Shown: piece after piece, positions 20,500-29,261 of the stretch
How positions within the stretch are numbered: position 1 is the stretch's first letter
How the letters are laid out: each line of letters starts with the position of its first letter
Source of the DNA: Lachnospiraceae bacterium AC2028
GTDB lineage: Bacteria; Bacillota; Clostridia; Lachnospirales; Lachnospiraceae
Direction: 5' to 3'
DNA length: 64,000 bases
NCBI GenBank assembly: GCA_000702685.1
Contig: JNJD01000012.1
Coordinates: 1 to 64,000, forward strand
Notes under the pieces: model-generated
Told to the model about the DNA's origin: nothing
Seen by the model: the letters and a program-made list of their open reading frames with translations, nothing else
The model's database searches: none
Position numbers and translations under genes: made by a program

Positions 20500-21192
20500 T
20501 TATGAGTACTTAGCGGTGGTAACGTGGATGCCGGGGCCCATGGTGGTAGCGAGGGTCACGCTCTTAAGATACTGTCCCTTGAGAGTGCTGGGCTTAGCCT
20601 TAAGAATTGCATCGATGACTGCATCATAGTTAGCCTTGAGCTGGTCCTCGGTGAAGGAAACCTTTCCTACGGGAACGTGAACTATGTTTGCCTTGTCAAG
20701 TCTGTACTCGATCTTACCTGCTTTGATGTCTGCAATAGCCTTTGCAACATCCATGGTAACGGTTCCTGCCTTGGGGTTGGGCATAAGTCCCTTAGGTCCG
20801 AGAACCTTACCGAGACGTCCTACAACACCCATCATGTCGGGAGTTGCAACTACAACGTCGAATTCGAACCATCCCTCGTTCTGGATCTTGGGGATGAGCT
20901 CTTCTCCGCCTACGAAATCAGCTCCTGCGTTCTGAGCCTCGGTCAGCTTATCGCCCTTTGCGAATACCAGGACCTTAACTTCCTTGCCGGTACCGCTGGG
21001 GAGAACTACTGCACCGCGGATCTGCTGGTCAGCGTGTCTTCCGTCGCATCCTGTACGGATGTGGAGTTCTACAGTTTCATCAAACTTTGCGGAAGCGGTC
21101 TTTTTAACAAGTGCTACTGCATCAGCGGGATCATAGAAAGTTCCGCGCTCGACGAGTTTAGCAGCTTCCGAATATTTCTTGCCATGCTTCAT
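20500..21192 (-). CDS. rplA: 50S ribosomal protein L1
   Basis: L1 forms the mobile stalk at the E site and is a translational regulator of its own operon in many bacteria. It has 230 residues, the usual length, with the MKHGKKY start, the conserved [14 protein letters not shown] segment and the [17 protein letters not shown] signature. The start follows AGGAGGATATTAAA. It is 48 bases downstream of rplK. Confidence 0.97.
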   Translation of the reverse strand: MKHGKKYSEAAKLVERGTFYDPADAVALVKKTASAKFDETVELHIRTGCDGRHADQQIRGAVVLPSGTGKEVKVLVFAKGDKLTEAQNAGADFVGGEELIPKIQNEGWFEFDVVVATPDMMGVVGRLGKVLGPKGLMPNPKAGTVTMDVAKAIADIKAGKIEYRLDKANIVHVPVGKVSFTEDQLKANYDAVIDAILKAKPSTLKGQYLKSVTLATTMGPGIHVTTAKYS

Positions 21193-21240
21193 TTTAATAT
21201 CCTCCTAGGTTCAATCGGCGAATAAACGCCTCCCAAAGTG

Positions 21241-21666
21241 TCAGTCTTTAATGGTAACACCCATGCTGCGAGCGGTTCCTTCGATCATGCTCATTGCTGC
21301 CTCAATAGAAGCTGCATTGAGATCGGGCATCTTGGTCTCAGCGATCTCTTTGACCTGTGCCTTGGTGATGCTTGCAACCTTGTTCTTGTTGGGTACACCT
21401 GACGCCTTCTGAATCTTAGCTGCCTTCTTGATAAGAACTGCAGCAGGGGGAGTCTTGGTGACGAAGCTGAAACTTCTGTCTGCATAAACTGTGATGATGA
21501 CAGGGATGATGGTATCACCCTTGTCAGCGGTTCTTGCGTTGAACTGCTTGGTGAATTCAACAATGTTGACACCGTGCTGTCCAAGTGCAGGACCTACCGG
21601 GGGCGCAGGTGTTGCCTTGCCGGCCGGGATCTGTAACTTGATATAGCCTTCTACTTTTTTTGCCAT
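21241..21666 (-). CDS. rplK: 50S ribosomal protein L11
   Basis: L11 binds the GTPase-associated centre of 23S rRNA and is needed for RelA-type stringent signalling. The 141-residue protein shows the N-terminal [26 protein letters not shown] signature (broken here as [14 protein letters not shown] then VGPALGQHG) and the C-terminal RNA-binding domain ending [13 protein letters not shown]. It starts behind AGGAGGTGCC, 113 bases after nusG. Confidence 0.97.
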   Translation of the reverse strand: MAKKVEGYIKLQIPAGKATPAPPVGPALGQHGVNIVEFTKQFNARTADKGDTIIPVIITVYADRSFSFVTKTPPAAVLIKKAAKIQKASGVPNKNKVASITKAQVKEIAETKMPDLNAASIEAAMSMIEGTARSMGVTIKD

Positions 21667-21779
21667 AATGGCACCTCCTGTTTAATCACCGTATTTAACG
21701 GTTTCGTGGTATTCATGCCGGAGCACATTCCCACTGTTTACATATTTATATCATCGGGCTTATCACCCGGTAATATCTG

Positions 21780-22340
21780 TTAACCCATTCTTCTGACATT
21801 ATCGAGAGGAACTTCGAGAGGAGTCTCTCTTCCGAACATCTCGACATTGATGGTAACGGTCTGCTTGCTGTCATCGATCTTGAGAGCCTTGCCCTCGGTA
21901 TCTCTCCAGGTACCGTCAACAACCGCGATGAGATCGCCGACCTTGATGCCGTAATCTCTCTTGGGTGCTTTCTCTTCATTACCCGAACCGGGCTGGGGCT
22001 TGCCGATGCCAAGATTGATGAGTTCCTCTTCGGTAAGGGGAACGGGCTTGCTTCCGGGTCCTACGAATCCGGTAACGCCTCTGGTATTTCTGACAATGTA
22101 CCAGGTGTTGTCATTCATGACCATATGCACGATGACATATCCGGGGCACATCTTGCGGTCAACGACTTTCTTCTTGCCGTCCTTGACTTCCATTACGCTC
22201 TCGGTGGGAACTTCCACGCCCAAGATCTTGTCGGCGATATTCTTGTTATTGGCGATGGTCTTCTCGATATCCAGCTTGACCTTGTTCTCATAGCCGGAAT
22301 AAGTATGGACCACGTACCATTTTGCTTCTGCTTCTGCCAC
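21780..22340 (-). CDS. nusG: Transcription termination/antitermination factor NusG
   Basis: NusG binds RNA polymerase and couples it to termination factors or ribosomes. The 186-residue protein has the NGN domain (AKWYVVHTYSGYENKVK at residues 6-22, then PGYVIVHM) and a C-terminal KOW domain (VGDLIAVVDGTWRDTEG). Translation starts at GTG (22340) behind AGGAGG. It follows secE by 12 bases, the standard order. Length and single copy in this operon argue for the housekeeping factor rather than a LoaP-type paralogue. Confidence 0.96.
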   Translation of the reverse strand: MAEAEAKWYVVHTYSGYENKVKLDIEKTIANNKNIADKILGVEVPTESVMEVKDGKKKVVDRKMCPGYVIVHMVMNDNTWYIVRNTRGVTGFVGPGSKPVPLTEEELINLGIGKPQPGSGNEEKAPKRDYGIKVGDLIAVVDGTWRDTEGKALKIDDSKQTVTINVEMFGRETPLEVPLDNVRRMG

Positions 22341-22352
22341 TTAAGGTCCTCC

Positions 22353-22556
22353 TTATAAAGACGTGATCCAATTAACGCCGCTCTTAGCCGCGAAATCGAT
22401 AAGAGCGATGATCAGTCCCGCAACAACCGAAATAATGATAACAGCAACAGACTGTCTGAAAGCGGCTTTTCCGTTCGGCCATACGATCTTGCCGAATTCC
22501 GCTTTCACACCGGTCCAGAAGCTGATCTTGTTTTCATTCGCATTTGAATCTGCCAT
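22353..22556 (-). CDS. secE: Preprotein translocase subunit SecE
   Basis: SecE stabilises the SecY channel in the membrane. The protein has 67 residues, the short Gram-positive form, with a cytoplasmic amphipathic helix (KAEFGKIVWPNGKAAFRQ) and one membrane segment (VAVIIISVVAGLIIALI). It lies between rpmG and nusG and starts behind AAGGAGACC. Confidence 0.95.
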   Translation of the reverse strand: MADSNANENKISFWTGVKAEFGKIVWPNGKAAFRQSVAVIIISVVAGLIIALIDFAAKSGVNWITSL

Positions 22557-22589
22557 CAGCTGGTCTCCTTCTATAGGAATAGGATAGGA

Positions 22590-22739
22590 TTACTTTGTTT
22601 CCTTATGAAGTGTGTGCTTCTTGCAAAATCTGCAGTACTTCTTGATCTCCATGCGGTCGGGCATGGTCTTCTTATCCTTGGTGGTGTTGTAGTTGCGCTG
22701 TTTGCACTCGGTGCATGCAAGTGTGATTTTTGTACGCAT
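22590..22739 (-). CDS. rpmG: 50S ribosomal protein L33, four-cysteine type
   Basis: The frame of 49 codons begins [17 protein letters not shown] at 22739 and ends [10 protein letters not shown]. Two CXXC pairs (CTEC and CRFC) mark the zinc-binding form of L33. The start follows GGAGAGGAAAAG. The gene opens the rpmG-secE-nusG operon, as is common in Bacillota, and a possible attenuator lies in its leader. Confidence 0.95.
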   Translation of the reverse strand: MRTKITLACTECKQRNYNTTKDKKTMPDRMEIKKYCRFCKKHTLHKETK

Positions 22740-22777
22740 AACTTTTCCTCTCCTGCTCAAAATATTGAGCGAAAAAA

Positions 22778-22801
22778 ATAGGCCTAACTTCAGCCGCCTA
22801 T
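22778..22801 (-). terminator. Possible attenuator in the rpmG leader
   Basis: ATAGGC and GCCTAT arms (22801-22796 and 22783-22778 on the minus strand) are followed directly by seven T residues, between the promoter and the rpmG start. The six-base stem is short, so this is a weak candidate. Confidence 0.4.
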
Positions 22802-22803
22802 GT

Positions 22804-22833
22804 AATGTAGCATAGACGGGTCATTATCGTCAA
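22804..22833 (-). promoter_or_regulatory. Promoter of rpmG-secE-nusG
   Basis: On the minus strand TTGACG (22833-22828) and TACATT (22809-22804) are separated by 18 bases. It lies just after the end of the preceding gene and gives a leader of about 60 bases. Confidence 0.75.
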
Positions 22834-22844
22834 GTACTTTTTTA

Positions 22845-23534
22845 TTACAGATCTGTGAGCGTATCGATGATATCAAGAAGATCTTTCAGCTGCTGTTCAT
22901 ACAGCTCCTCGGTTTTTCTTCCGAACTGAGGTGTGAAGTATTCGCCCACAGCGTAAGAAACCTTTATCCTGTCGCTTTCGAAAAGAAGGCTGACATGGGG
23001 ATGTCTGTGCATAAGATCTGCTATCTTTACGCGGACACTCGGCGATAGAAGCTTCAGGGCCTCAGCCGGTTCTCCTCTTGCCGCAAGGAAGGAGTCAAAT
23101 GTCTCGTCATCCGTAAGAACACGTTCTTTTTTGAAAACCGACTTTTTCGAACCGACATAAACGGGATTATTTATGAAGTTTTCTCTTCCGACAATGATCC
23201 ACGGTCCCCAGAAACGGTCCATGGTATAATGTGATCCGTCTTCCTTCTCTTCCTCGCTGGTAAAATGCATTACACAGAACCGGACATCCGTATCTTTATA
23301 CCTGACACTTACCAGGTCGCGGCCGCCGGGATCGCCTTCCACAAGTCCCTGCGAATCCGCACCGAAAAAATGTCTGTCGGGATCGTATTCATACTGACCG
23401 AAGGTTTTTTCCAGGAGCGGTCTCATTACAGCTGTCACAGCATCCCTGCGTTTACTGTCTTTTCTGATCTTCCTGATAAGTCCCAGAATTGAGCCGATCA
23501 GGCACAAAACTATGAGTACGCCGCCAACCCCCAT
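22845..23534 (-). CDS. DUF3137-like membrane-anchored protein
   Basis: The 229-residue protein starts with one membrane helix (VGGVLIVLCLIGSILGL, about residues 2-20) and a basic stretch, followed by a soluble domain. The pattern FGQYEYDPD, a middle strand rich in basic and aromatic residues, and LLSPSVRVKIADL followed by SLLFESDRIKVSYAV, resembles DUF3137. The function of that family is unknown. The gene is the last of a tight four-gene operon, 25 bases after the acyl-CoA ligase, with an AAGGGGGT site. The family name comes from memory of the pattern. Confidence 0.6.
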   Translation of the reverse strand: MGVGGVLIVLCLIGSILGLIRKIRKDSKRRDAVTAVMRPLLEKTFGQYEYDPDRHFFGADSQGLVEGDPGGRDLVSVRYKDTDVRFCVMHFTSEEEKEDGSHYTMDRFWGPWIIVGRENFINNPVYVGSKKSVFKKERVLTDDETFDSFLAARGEPAEALKLLSPSVRVKIADLMHRHPHVSLLFESDRIKVSYAVGEYFTPQFGRKTEELYEQQLKDLLDIIDTLTDL

Positions 23535-23559
23535 AAAAACCCCCTTTACCGTTTAAATG

Positions 23560-25194
23560 TTACAGTTCGTTCTCTTTTCCTACAAGTCCCTCTACGCTGT
23601 AGCGCTTTCTGAGAAGGGGCTTTTCGATCTTGCCGGTAGGGTTACGGGGAACATCATCGAAGATGATCTTGCGGGGTCTCTTGTATCTGGGAAGACCCTG
23701 GCAGAATTCCTCGATCTCTTCCTCGGTGCAGGTCATGCCGTCCTTTATTGAAATGATGGCACCCGCGATCTCTCCGAGTCTGGGATCGGGAAGTCCGATG
23801 ACCGCAACATCCTTGATCTTGTCATGCTTTCTGAGGAAGTCCTCGATCTGTACGGGATAGAGGTTCTCTCCTCCGGATACGATGACGTCCTTCTTACGAT
23901 CGACGAGGAAAATGAATCCGTCCTCATCCTGCATCGCAACGTCTCCGGTATAGAGCCATCCGTCCTTAAGGACTTCGGCAGTGGCTTCGGGATTTCTGTA
24001 ATAGCAGGTCATGACGCCGTCGCCCTTGACGCAGAGCTCTCCGGCTTCGCCTCTCTTAACGTCATTGCCGTTTTCATCAACGATCTTGCACTGCCAGCCG
24101 TATCCGGGAACACCGATCGCACCGACCTTGTGGATGTTCTCGACACCCAGGTGTACGCAGCCGGGTCCGATGGATTCGCTGAGACCGTAGTTGGTATCGT
24201 ACTGATGGTTCGGGAAGTATGCCATCCATCTGCGGATAAGCGAAGGGGGAACGGGCTGTGCACCGATATGCATAAGCCTCCACTGTGAAAGCTCGTAATC
24301 GGACATCTTCAGTTCTCCGCTGTCGAGTGAATCCAGAATATCCTGTGCCCAGGGTACGAGCAGCCAGACTATGGTGCACTTCTCGCGCGATACCGCATCA
24401 AATATATATTGAGGCTTTGTTCCTTTTAAGAGGACTGCCCTCGATCCGCTGACAAGACTTCCCATCCAGTGCATCTTGGCTCCGGTATGGTAAAGGGGCG
24501 GAATGCACAGGAAACAGTCATCATGGCTCGTGGAGTGATGGTGCTGCTCAACGGTCGCTGCGGTCATAAGGCTGAGGTGCTTATGAAGGATAGCCTTGGG
24601 GAATCCTGTCGTTCCCGATGAAAAATATATCGCACCGTCGTCGCTGTCCTTGACATCGATGCCGGGATTTGCACTCGAACAGTCCGCAACGAGTTCACGG
24701 TAGCTCTCGGCAAAGGTGGGGCAGGTCTCGCCTACGAAGATAAGAAGGCGGTGCTCCATGAGCCTGTCTACGACCGACTCGATACGTCCGATGAACTCGG
24801 GTCCGAAGAAAAGAATATCCACCTCGGCAAGTTCCGCACAGTAAAGGATCTCATCCGATGAATATCTGAAATTGAAAGGAACAGCGATCGCACCGCTCTT
24901 TAAGATACCCATATAAATGGGAAGCCACTCGAGGCAGTTCATCATGAGGATGGCTACCTTGGTATCCCTCTTTACGCCTCTTTCAAGGAGCATGTTGGCG
25001 ACACGGTTTGCCTTCTCATCAAAGACGCTCCAGGTGATCTCTCTTCTGTAGGGCTGATCCTCCGTCTGCTGGATGAGTGAGTAATCCTTCCAGCTTATGC
25101 GCCTTGTCTCCTTCTGTTCGGGGTTGAGTTCGATGAGCGCGACTTCGTCCCCATATTCTTTTGCATTCTTTTCCAGATACTGTGTGATGGGCAT
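23560..25194 (-). CDS. AMP-forming acyl-CoA synthetase
   Basis: The 544-residue enzyme belongs to the ANL superfamily that activates carboxylic acids as acyl-adenylates. The AMP-binding P-loop YFSSGTTGFPKA is near residue 190, followed by the YGLSE motif, the hinge region YTGDVAMQDEDGFIFLVDRKKD, and the catalytic lysine in NPTGKIEKPLLRK near the C-terminus. This points to an acyl-CoA ligase of the fatty-acid or aromatic-acid type; the substrate cannot be read from the sequence. It lies 29 bases after the M23 peptidase gene. A stand-alone acid-activating enzyme for other purposes is possible. Confidence 0.85.
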   Translation of the reverse strand: MPITQYLEKNAKEYGDEVALIELNPEQKETRRISWKDYSLIQQTEDQPYRREITWSVFDEKANRVANMLLERGVKRDTKVAILMMNCLEWLPIYMGILKSGAIAVPFNFRYSSDEILYCAELAEVDILFFGPEFIGRIESVVDRLMEHRLLIFVGETCPTFAESYRELVADCSSANPGIDVKDSDDGAIYFSSGTTGFPKAILHKHLSLMTAATVEQHHHSTSHDDCFLCIPPLYHTGAKMHWMGSLVSGSRAVLLKGTKPQYIFDAVSREKCTIVWLLVPWAQDILDSLDSGELKMSDYELSQWRLMHIGAQPVPPSLIRRWMAYFPNHQYDTNYGLSESIGPGCVHLGVENIHKVGAIGVPGYGWQCKIVDENGNDVKRGEAGELCVKGDGVMTCYYRNPEATAEVLKDGWLYTGDVAMQDEDGFIFLVDRKKDVIVSGGENLYPVQIEDFLRKHDKIKDVAVIGLPDPRLGEIAGAIISIKDGMTCTEEEIEEFCQGLPRYKRPRKIIFDDVPRNPTGKIEKPLLRKRYSVEGLVGKENEL

Positions 25195-25223
25195 TTTTAT
25201 TCTCCGATCTGTAATGTAAATAT

Positions 25224-26804
25224 TTATGAAATATAATTCAGCGGGTTGACCGGGCTTCCGCCTATGAGGATCTCAAAGTGCAGGTGAGGTCCCGTCGATC
25301 GTCCCGTGTTTCCTGTCTTTCCTATTACTTCACCCTGGCTTACCGTCTGTCCCACGGATACGAATATCTTGGACAGGTGGGCATATCTTGTCTGGGTTCC
25401 GCCGGGATGCGTTATCAGGATCATGTATCCGTAGCTTCCCGACCATCCGGCCTGCGTTACGGTACCGCCGCTCGATGCCATGACGGATGTACCGGTTGCA
25501 ACCGCCCAGTCAACACCTCTGTGATATGTTGTCGCACCCGCAGTGGGAGCATTTCTGTATCCGAAGTATGAACTGATCCTTCCGCCATAGATGGGCTTGA
25601 TATATGTTGGAGGTATCTTGGTGCCGCGTTCCATTATCTTGGGTACGGCCTCGATATCTATTTCTTCTATAAGAATTTCTCTTTCGGCTTCCGTATCATT
25701 GATGAAGTGCTGATCGACTATAGCCCTGTGATGGCCCGCCGAAGGCTGCTGTATGACATTGGTCTCGGTCGTGTACCAGTCATCCCTGGGAATGATTATG
25801 ACTTCCGCGTCATAATCTTCATCCACATAATTCCTCTCGACATGCTCTATCGAAAGTTCCGATTCGGGCTGGTTGATGATGATCGTATCATTTATATGAA
25901 GAGTTGCATTGGCTGTCGGAAGCTTATCCGGGTTGTTCTCCATCAGCTCTTCAATGGGAACGTTATATATCAGTGAGATTCCGCTGAGAGTATCTCCCGA
26001 CTGGATCACGTGTTCAAAAGCACTGTCGTGCTGTTTGGTGACATCCTCTATCGCCTGCTCGAGCGAAGTGAGCTGCGATGCCGGAACATATCCTTCGGCT
26101 ATCTCTATCTTTTCGACAAAATTAATGGATATGAGTCCCGTTTCAAAATCCTGGAAGGTTACCGGCTTTTCTTCGCCGTCTTCTTCGTAACCCTGCTCGT
26201 CCAGGTAATTCTGAAGTCCGCCTCCGGGGATCGGATCGCTCGCACGCATGTTGGCTGATTCGTAAGTATCGACAACTTCGGCGGTAAGAACATTAAAATC
26301 CCTGCCGGGTGCTCTTACCAGTCTTACTTCAAAGCGTCCTCCTGGATTGTATCTGTCTATAGCTTCATTCAAAAGAGTGATGACTTCGGTCTCACCCGCC
26401 AGCGTGACCATATAGTCGCCCATCTTTACCGTATATGAAGGCGACAGTGTTTCCTTGAGGGAAGAGATGAGAACGTCCTCTGCAGCAACAAGAGCTTCAT
26501 CGTGAGGAGTTACATCTCCGGTAAGTACATTTTCGGATTCGATGCGGTAATCGTAATCCATGAAAGCCATTCCCACATATCGGGAAGAAACATTTCTGCG
26601 CGCTTCAAGAATGAGGCCGAGAGCCTCATCATGATCGGAAAAATCTCCAATCTTAACATCATTGATATAAAGATGGAAATAATCATCACTTCCCTGAGAA
26701 TAGGGAGAATATCCGCGTACCCAAAAAAAGCACACGAATATCGTGACAGCGGAAGTCAGTATAAAGATAAGTTCTCTTTTTTTTGAAAAAAACAAATTCT
26801 TCAC
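25224..26804 (-). CDS. Cell-wall endopeptidase with LysM, G5 and M23 domains
   Basis: The protein likely crosslinks to and cuts peptidoglycan outside the cell. After a basic start there is one membrane segment (LIFILTSAVTIFVCFFWV). A region of about 230 residues follows, then a LysM domain (HVIQSGDTLSGISLIYNVP), a G5-type strand region, and a C-terminal M23 peptidase with the zinc ligands in YHRGVDWA and GPHLHFE. The start is uncertain: a GTG at 26804 lies 13 bases after the preceding stop, while an in-frame TTG at 26837 overlaps that gene and lacks a ribosome binding site. All catalytic histidines are present, so it is probably active. Confidence 0.88.
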   Translation of the reverse strand: MKNLFFSKKRELIFILTSAVTIFVCFFWVRGYSPYSQGSDDYFHLYINDVKIGDFSDHDEALGLILEARRNVSSRYVGMAFMDYDYRIESENVLTGDVTPHDEALVAAEDVLISSLKETLSPSYTVKMGDYMVTLAGETEVITLLNEAIDRYNPGGRFEVRLVRAPGRDFNVLTAEVVDTYESANMRASDPIPGGGLQNYLDEQGYEEDGEEKPVTFQDFETGLISINFVEKIEIAEGYVPASQLTSLEQAIEDVTKQHDSAFEHVIQSGDTLSGISLIYNVPIEELMENNPDKLPTANATLHINDTIIINQPESELSIEHVERNYVDEDYDAEVIIIPRDDWYTTETNVIQQPSAGHHRAIVDQHFINDTEAEREILIEEIDIEAVPKIMERGTKIPPTYIKPIYGGRISSYFGYRNAPTAGATTYHRGVDWAVATGTSVMASSGGTVTQAGWSGSYGYMILITHPGGTQTRYAHLSKIFVSVGQTVSQGEVIGKTGNTGRSTGPHLHFEILIGGSPVNPLNYIS

Positions 26805-26817
26805 TGTAAACCTAGGA

Positions 26818-28287
26818 TCAGAACAGGAACCGGGCAATGAAAGGAGCAGCCACCGAAAGGAGTGACAGGATGACTGCGATTACCGCAAGTGTCTTGATGC
26901 CGGCGGTCTTCTCTTCGACCCTGGCAACTTCGCTCTTCATGCTGACCAGCAGCTTGGAATTCTCCTCGCGGAAGCTCTCGAGCTGCTTGCCTCCGTCATT
27001 GCGGAGACTGCCGAGAAGCTTGGCGCTCTCATCCCTGATGACGGTGATGTTTCTGCTTCCTTCGGTCTTGAGATTTTCGAGCAGAGCGGTATTCTCCTGC
27101 TTGAAGCTTTCAAGCTGCTTGGAATTCTCATCCTGGATGGAAGCCTGGACATTACGATAAACCCTTACACACTCTTTATGGATATCAGCATTTCCGAGAG
27201 TCTGGGCAAGTGAGTTCTGGCCCTGGAGCATCTGCTCCTGGCCCTTTCTCAGATTGCTCTGCATCTGCTGCATATACTGATCGTTGGAACTTCTTACGGA
27301 TTCCATCTGAAGCTTCATTGCGGAAACTTCATCCCTGAGCACTTCGACAAGCTCTACAAGATGCTCATCGGAACCGGTGTTGCCGAGCTGCTCGGAAAGC
27401 TTTTCGGATATCTCACTGCCGGAAGCCCTGACGGATGCGTTGATCTCGCCGACGGATGCACTGAGTGCACCTACGGTCTCACTGACGGAATTGACGGATG
27501 CATTAACGGAACTTACGGATTCTTTTACGGGATCGACCTTGGAATCTATCTTGGCATCGATTCCCTGACGGAGATCTCCGAGCTGGGTTCCGATCTGTGC
27601 TTCAAGAAGATCGAGACGTGCGCTGAGTCCCTCGAGAGCATCGAGGCGCGCGCTGATCCCTCCGAGAGCATCAAGGCGTGTGCTGATCCCATCAAGCGCA
27701 TCGAGACGGAGGCTTACTTCATCAAGCACTCCCAGACGTGCACTGACTTCTTCAAGTCCCGCACCGCCCGCATTATCGGCAAAGCCGCTGCGGATCTTTT
27801 CGAACTGCTCTTCATTGGAAGCTTTTATCGATTCGAGTCTCTCCTCATTGGAGGTTCTTATTGATTCGATCTGTTCCCTGAGCTCATTGCTGCTTCTTTC
27901 GAGCATCTCGCTCTGCCTGCTCATGAGTTCATTCTGGCTCTGTGCAAGATCCTTCTGGCGTGCTATGAAATCATTCTGGCTTGCGAGAAGGTCACTCTGC
28001 ATCTGCTGGAGATAATCTTCATTGGCCTTGTTCATGGTAGCCATCTGTGCCTTGATGTCATCAAGAGCGGCATCATAGCTTCCGGCATTCATATCCGGAA
28101 GTGCGGCTATGGTCTGCTGAAGTCCGCCGAGTTCATCCGCAACATTCTTCATGCGGTCAAGACAATCCTGATATTCCCTGACCTGGGCTCTCATAACTCC
28201 CATAGCCTCGGATTCCGCCTCACCGTTGGCACGGATGATCTGCTGAGCATTCAGTTTCTGTGATAACTGGTCCATGAATGTATCCAT
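26818..28287 (-). CDS. Tail-anchored coiled-coil protein
   Basis: The 489-residue protein is almost entirely predicted coiled coil, rich in Gln, Ser, Asn and Glu, with one C-terminal membrane helix (TLAVIAVILSLLSVAAPFIARF) and only a few residues beyond it. Short repeats are visible: six rounds of a unit like ARLDALEGLS (about residues 181-235) and alternating SVNAS/SVSETV units (about 255-290). It resembles tail-anchored scaffold or septation-type proteins in layout, but no family is recognised. It heads the operon with the cell-wall peptidase and starts behind GGAGGC. Confidence 0.7.
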   Translation of the reverse strand: MDTFMDQLSQKLNAQQIIRANGEAESEAMGVMRAQVREYQDCLDRMKNVADELGGLQQTIAALPDMNAGSYDAALDDIKAQMATMNKANEDYLQQMQSDLLASQNDFIARQKDLAQSQNELMSRQSEMLERSSNELREQIESIRTSNEERLESIKASNEEQFEKIRSGFADNAGGAGLEEVSARLGVLDEVSLRLDALDGISTRLDALGGISARLDALEGLSARLDLLEAQIGTQLGDLRQGIDAKIDSKVDPVKESVSSVNASVNSVSETVGALSASVGEINASVRASGSEISEKLSEQLGNTGSDEHLVELVEVLRDEVSAMKLQMESVRSSNDQYMQQMQSNLRKGQEQMLQGQNSLAQTLGNADIHKECVRVYRNVQASIQDENSKQLESFKQENTALLENLKTEGSRNITVIRDESAKLLGSLRNDGGKQLESFREENSKLLVSMKSEVARVEEKTAGIKTLAVIAVILSLLSVAAPFIARFLF

Positions 28288-28331
28288 AATAGCCTCCGAA
28301 ATCGTTTTTACGTTCTGTGACAGCTTAGGTC

Positions 28332-28360
28332 ATTATACTTCATAAGCCTGCGTTTTTAAA
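28332..28360 (-). promoter_or_regulatory. Promoter of the coiled-coil / M23 / ligase operon
   Basis: On the minus strand a TTTAAA (28360-28355) and a perfect TATAAT (28337-28332) are separated by 17 bases, about 45 bases before the start codon. The -35 element is weak. Confidence 0.6.
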
Positions 28361-28494
28361 GGTCGCAGAGCCTTTGGAAACGTTCTTTTTTGTGTATTAT
28401 GTCTATAAAACAGATCTATTAACGTCTTCTTTTATAAACATTTACTTATTTTTTACACGACGTTCATATTTTATTCATACAGCCTGACTATAAT

Positions 28495-28597
28495 GAACCT
28501 TGTAAACAAGAGCAGAGATAAATCGATCATTTTTTCATAATAGCCCGGGAGCCGAAAGGTTTCCGGGCACTCCTCATTCTTGGGGAGTTTTTTTATG
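28495..28597 (+). ncRNA. Candidate small RNA with two hairpins
   Basis: Downstream of a plus-strand TATAAT near 28490 there is a stretch of about 100 bases without a plausible gene. It contains a strong hairpin (GCCCGGGAGCC ... GGTTTCCGGGC, 28543-28568) and then a terminator (ACTCC ... GGGGAGTTTTTTT, 28569-28595). No known riboswitch or RNA family was recognised. The next gene on this strand is far away, so it would be a free transcript whose end overlaps the end of the alarmone synthetase gene. Confidence 0.4.
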
Positions 28598-28598
28598 C

Positions 28599-29261
28599 TC
28601 AGATATCCGGTGCGTCCGCAATGGAAGAGAGCTTAATGATCTCATCGTTAAGGCTGAGCATCTTCTCATCGAGGTCAGAGACGAGATGCGCACATTCCAC
28701 AAGTTCATCCTTGATATGCTGGGGCGCATCGCCTTCGAACTTGTAATGGATCTTGTGCTCGAGACTTGCCCAGAAGTCCATGGCTACAGTCCTGATCTGT
28801 ATCTCAACCTTGGTGTCGACCACCCTGTCCGAAAGATATACGGGTACCGTAACTATCATATGATAGCTCTTGTATCCGCTCGCCTTGGGGAAAGTTATAT
28901 AGTCCTTGACCGTCAGGATCTTGATATCCTGCTGGTGCTCGATCATATCGGCGATCCTGTAAATATCGGATGAAAATGAGCAGATGATCCTGACTCCGGC
29001 AATATCGTTGACATTGTTGACCATATTCTCGATGGTGGAATCAAGACCGTGACGCTTAAGTTTCTTAACGATGCTCTCGGGCGTTTTCATCCTGCATTTG
29101 ATGTGCTCTATGGGATTGTACTGGTGAATGTGCTGGAACTCTTCGTTCAGGATCTCGATCTTGGTCTGGATCTGTCTCATTGCCGCATTGTAGACAAGAG
29201 TTACTTCCTGCCATGTCTCGATCCCGTTTCCCTGCACTATATCGTTGATATCATTATCCAT
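28599..29261 (-). CDS. Small alarmone synthetase (RelQ-type GTP pyrophosphokinase)
   Basis: The 220-residue protein contains a RelA/SpoT synthetase domain alone, without hydrolase, TGS or ACT domains. Key segments are VAGVRIICSF, the KDYITFPKASGYKSYHM substrate loop and VEIQIRTVAMDFWASLEHK. Such enzymes make (p)ppGpp from GTP or GDP and ATP. The start was set at ATG 29261 with a GGAAA site; a TTG two codons upstream is the alternative. Length and domain content fit RelQ/YjbM rather than RelP, but the subgroup is not certain. Confidence 0.9.
   Translation of the reverse strand: MDNDINDIVQGNGIETWQEVTLVYNAAMRQIQTKIEILNEEFQHIHQYNPIEHIKCRMKTPESIVKKLKRHGLDSTIENMVNNVNDIAGVRIICSFSSDIYRIADMIEHQQDIKILTVKDYITFPKASGYKSYHMIVTVPVYLSDRVVDTKVEIQIRTVAMDFWASLEHKIHYKFEGDAPQHIKDELVECAHLVSDLDEKMLSLNDEIIKLSSIADAPDI

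Larger units (their letters stand above)
28288..28598. other. Intergenic region with a promoter and a possible short RNA
   Basis: This 311-base gap holds the promoter of the coiled-coil operon at its low end and, at its high end on the plus strand, a TATAAT (about 28487-28492), a GC-rich hairpin and a terminator. The middle (28380-28480) is AT-rich with nothing recognised. Confidence 0.7.

Noticed and set aside
27420-27735. CRISPR-like repeats
   Set aside because: The repeats are in frame within a coiled-coil gene and vary in sequence, without equal-length unique spacers.
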